64,000 nt of DNA. Source: Enterobacter pseudoroggenkampii. GTDB taxonomy: Bacteria > Pseudomonadota > Gammaproteobacteria > Enterobacterales > Enterobacteriaceae. Location: NCBI RefSeq assembly GCF_026420145.1, contig NZ_JAPMLV010000001.1, forward strand, positions 186,001 to 250,000. The letters are read 5' to 3'. Below are positions 62,007 through 64,000 of the stretch, piece by piece (within the stretch, counting starts at the first letter, position 1; each line of letters begins with the position of its first letter). A program made the position numbers and the translations under genes. The notes below the pieces were generated by a model. That model had not been told where the DNA came from. It saw only the letters and a list, made by a program, of their open reading frames with translations, and made no database searches.

Positions 62007-62876
62007 ATGGCGCTGATGTCTGAACCCGTCGTCTCACTTCAGGATGACACCCGAAAACAGCTGGGGGCATTTTTACGCGCGCGGCGTGAAAGCCTCGATC
62101 CGCAGCGCTTAGGCCTGCCGCGCAGCGGTCGCCGCCGCACGCCCGGTCTGCGTCGGGAAGAGGTAGCGATGCTCGCTGACGTGGGCGTAACCTGGTACAC
62201 CTGGCTTGAGCAGGGCAGGGACGTCAATCCGTCCAGCGCGGTGATGGCGGCCGTGGCAAAAGCGCTGCAATGTACCCCGACCGAGGCCCGGCATCTGTTT
62301 GTATTAGCGGGTTTGCCGCCGGGTGAAGCACCCCAGGCGGTCTGCTGCGAGGGCATCAGCGAAGGCACACGCCGCCTGCTCGACACCCTGCTGCCAAAAC
62401 CTGCCAGCATCCAGAAGCCCAATTTCGACATCGTGGCGTGGAACGACAGCTTCGGCCACCTGATGGGTGTGGATTTCAATGAAATCCCGCCGGAAGACCG
62501 CAACTGTATTTACCTGTTCCTCACGCATCCGGCGTGGCGCGCGCGTCTTGGCAGACGCGACGACGTGCTGCCCATTTTTGTCTCCTATTTCCGCGCGGCG
62601 ATGGCCGAGCACCGGGGCGACCCGCTGTGGGAAGCCAAACTGGCGCGCTTCTTTGCGGTGTCCGAAGAGTTTAAAACCCTGTGGCACCAGCGTAACGACG
62701 TGCGCGGCGTGGAGAATCAGCTCAAGCTGTTTACCCATCCCGAGCTGGGGGAGTTTACGCTGCAGCAGATGTACTGGTATTCCGCGCCGCGAAACGGGTC
62801 GCGTCTGCTGGTGTATCTGCCGGTAGATGAGGCAGGGGAGCGGGCGATGGCGTGGCTGGCGGCGCAGGGGAAATAG
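62007..62876 (+). CDS. XRE-family regulator with MmyB-like ligand domain
   Basis: It has 289 residues. The N-terminal helix-turn-helix is of the MmyB type, with the signature GRRRTPGLRREEVAMLADVG and WYTWLEQGRD. The C-terminal domain (about 115-289) is a PAS-like MmyB ligand-binding fold (FDIVAWNDSFGHLMGVDF and onward, with RNCIYLFL). In related Actinobacterial and Proteobacterial proteins this domain binds a small, possibly lipid, ligand. ATG 62007 follows AGGGGGA closely; ATG 62016 is an alternative. It probably represses the divergent MFS exporter. Confidence 0.9.
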   Translation: MALMSEPVVSLQDDTRKQLGAFLRARRESLDPQRLGLPRSGRRRTPGLRREEVAMLADVGVTWYTWLEQGRDVNPSSAVMAAVAKALQCTPTEARHLFVLAGLPPGEAPQAVCCEGISEGTRRLLDTLLPKPASIQKPNFDIVAWNDSFGHLMGVDFNEIPPEDRNCIYLFLTHPAWRARLGRRDDVLPIFVSYFRAAMAEHRGDPLWEAKLARFFAVSEEFKTLWHQRNDVRGVENQLKLFTHPELGEFTLQQMYWYSAPRNGSRLLVYLPVDEAGERAMAWLAAQGK

Positions 62877-62957
62877 TTTTTTGCGAGGGGCTTTCAGGGA
62901 ATAAGCACGGTTTCGGTTTAGCCTGGTTGAAGCGTATAAAGTGCGTCATGAAAGGCA

Positions 62958-62996
62958 ATATTAGCCTTTAATGCAAATTGTCTTATATGCTAATAT
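62958..62996. promoter_or_regulatory. Inverted repeat upstream of the toxin-antitoxin pair
   Basis: ATATTAGC (62958-62965) and GCTAATAT (62989-62996) form an 8-bp palindrome with a 23-base spacer, in the AT-rich promoter just before the toxin gene. It is a likely autoregulatory operator for the antitoxin; binding is an inference. Confidence 0.6.
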
Positions 62997-63014
62997 CATC
63001 AGGGATGAAAAATC

Positions 63015-63344
63015 GTGTTCAGACTTATCGTTCATGAGGCCGTTAGAGAAGAAATTCTCGCATTGCCAGCAGAGGTACAGGCGAAGCTGATTCGCCAACT
63101 TGATAAATTACGCACTCACCCGACAGCACTACGAGAACCCGACAGCAAGCCCTTACCCTATGGTTTGTTTGAAATCAGAACCGTTGGGGCGATCCATAGC
63201 CGTGGGATCTATGTGTACCAGCGGGAAAAGACGATTTTCCTGTTGCGTGTGTTTATCAAAAAGACGCAAAAAACACCCTCTGCTGAGATTCGTCTGGCGC
63301 TGAAAAGACAACAGGAGATGTTGGATGAGCAAGAAGATTATTGA
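63015..63344 (+). CDS. HigB/RelE-type toxin (Gp49-like family)
   Basis: A 109-residue RelE/HigB-superfamily protein, probably a ribosome-dependent mRNA interferase. The start is GTG 63015, with AGGGA ten bases upstream. Key segments are FRLIVHEAVREEILALP, LPYGLFEIRTVG (conserved Leu/Glu/Arg block), YVYQREKTIFLLRVFIKKTQ with the C-terminal basic residues. The toxin comes before the antitoxin, the order typical of higBA. It overlaps the antitoxin gene by 20 bases. Confidence 0.88.
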   Translation: MFRLIVHEAVREEILALPAEVQAKLIRQLDKLRTHPTALREPDSKPLPYGLFEIRTVGAIHSRGIYVYQREKTIFLLRVFIKKTQKTPSAEIRLALKRQQEMLDEQEDY

Positions 63345-63612
63345 CTGGGACGAATTAAGAACCGAGCTGTTAAGTGATGCGGAAGTAAAGGCGTCTTTTG
63401 ATGCGGAAGCCCGTAAAGAACGTTTGCAGGAGATGCTGGCACAATGGCGTAATCATGCTGGCCTGACGCGTGCTCAGGTTGCGGAGCGAATGGGCGTCAG
63501 CGCGCCAACGGTATCGCGAATGGAAGCCAATATCACCCGGGCGAGCCTTGATACGTTAACGCGATATGCGCTGGTATGTGGGGTTAAGCATCCGCAGATC
63601 ACGCTTTACTGA
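63325..63612 (+). CDS. HigA-type XRE antitoxin
   Basis: A 95-residue antitoxin with an N-terminal toxin-binding segment (MSKKIIDWDELRTELLSDAE) and a C-terminal helix-turn-helix (LTRAQVAERMGVSAPTVSRM). It starts inside the toxin gene behind AGGAGATGTTGG. It should neutralise the toxin and repress the operon through the upstream inverted repeat. Confidence 0.88.
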   Translation: MSKKIIDWDELRTELLSDAEVKASFDAEARKERLQEMLAQWRNHAGLTRAQVAERMGVSAPTVSRMEANITRASLDTLTRYALVCGVKHPQITLY

Positions 63613-63615
63613 TGG

Positions 63616-63642
63616 CTGGCACGCCGGGATCCAGCGTGCCAG
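63616..63642. terminator. Hairpin between the antitoxin gene and nfsB
   Basis: CTGGCACGC (63616-63624) pairs perfectly with GCGTGCCAG (63634-63642), between the two convergent genes. It probably ends transcription from both sides, though T-runs are short. Confidence 0.75.
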
Positions 63643-63648
63643 TAAGGT

Positions 63649-64000
63649 TTAGCACTCAGTCACAATCGTGCTCAGCGGCAGGCGAGATTTCGGCAGCGTG
63701 GCGTTGAAATCTTCTACGCTGTGATGCCCAACCGGCACCACCACCAGGCTGGTGAAGCCCTTCTCTTTCAGGCCAAACTCTTCGTCGAGGATCGCAGCGT
63801 CGAAACCTTCGATCGGTACCGCGTCCAGGCCCATTGCGCCCACGCCCAGCAGGAAGTTGCCCACGTTCAGGTAAACCTGCTTCGCCATCCACTGGTCGTC
63901 ATCTTTCAGATCCACGCGGTGCATGTCGGCAAAGTAGGTACGGCCCTTATGGTTCGCGGCTTTGGCTTCCGGGGTGTTGAAGCGACCGTCGGCTTCTTCC
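63649..64000 (-). CDS. nfsB: Oxygen-insensitive NAD(P)H nitroreductase NfsB (N-terminal part outside window)
   Basis: NfsB is an FMN enzyme that reduces nitroaromatics, quinones and dihydropteridine. The window holds about the last 116 residues, open to the edge, beginning in [20 protein letters not shown] and ending [10 protein letters not shown]. The block [20 protein letters not shown] and [20 protein letters not shown] match E. coli NfsB closely. In E. coli it adjoins ybdG; here the MFS, regulator and toxin-antitoxin genes lie between. Confidence 0.96.
   Translation of the reverse strand, partial: EEADGRFNTPEAKAANHKGRTYFADMHRVDLKDDDQWMAKQVYLNVGNFLLGVGAMGLDAVPIEGFDAAILDEEFGLKEKGFTSLVVVPVGHHSVEDFNATLPKSRLPLSTIVTEC

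Overview
The window is a chromosomal segment of an enteric bacterium, most likely Enterobacter or a close relative. The backbone is the conserved enterobacterial block dnaX-ybaB-recR-htpG-adk-hemH-gsk through purEK, cysS and folD to the argU tRNA, pheP, ybdG and nfsB. The proteins are near-identical to what I recall of the E. coli ones. The species is an inference. It rests on a Salmonella-type fim cluster inside an otherwise E. coli-like gene order, with no rhsD or allantoin genes, and on the type of dispersed repeats.

Layout. 1-8.2 kb: DNA replication and repair (dnaX with its programmed frameshift, ybaB, recR), the heat-shock chaperone htpG behind a sigma-32 promoter, then adk, hemH and gsk. 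8.2-14.8 kb: ybaL, fsr, ushA, ybaK, the small RNA ChiX and ybaP. 14.8-22 kb: copper export (copA and cueR, divergent, with a CueR operator), the membrane pair ybbJ-qmcA, an unrecognised 279-residue gene, and the fetAB exporter. 22-28.5 kb: cnoX, ybbO and tesA facing ybbA-ybbP, then a porin where E. coli has rhsD. 28.5-35.2 kb: selU, purK-purE under a PurR operator, a small secreted protein, lpxH-ppiB, cysS and ybcI. 35.3-38 kb: a sugar PTS EIICB with a LacI/MalI-type repressor, inserted between ybcI and ybcJ. 38.1-39.2 kb: ybcJ and folD.

39.5-48.8 kb: a complete type 1 fimbrial locus of Salmonella type (fimA-I-C-D-H-F), followed on the other strand by the regulators fimZ, fimY and an EAL-domain protein, and ending at tRNA-Arg(UCU), the argU/fimU gene. 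No fimW is present. 48.8-57.6 kb: an accessory stretch with a LysR/aldo-keto reductase pair, a Fur-boxed ferric ABC transporter (SfuABC/FbpABC type), yahO and a TonB-dependent siderophore receptor. 57.7-64 kb: pheP, ybdG, a 14-TM MFS exporter divergent from an XRE/MmyB-type regulator, a HigB/HigA-type toxin-antitoxin pair, and the C-terminal part of nfsB.

Two families of palindromic intergenic repeats recur. Five copies carry a core of CCCTCTCCC-N3-GGGAGAGGG, and there are three REP/BIME-type sites. I saw no IS element, integrase, prophage or CRISPR array. The most distinctive parts are the fim regulatory module with its rare-codon/tRNA link, the unrecognised gene beside fetAB, the PTS/LacI insertion with tandem operators, and the two small regulatory modules next to nfsB.
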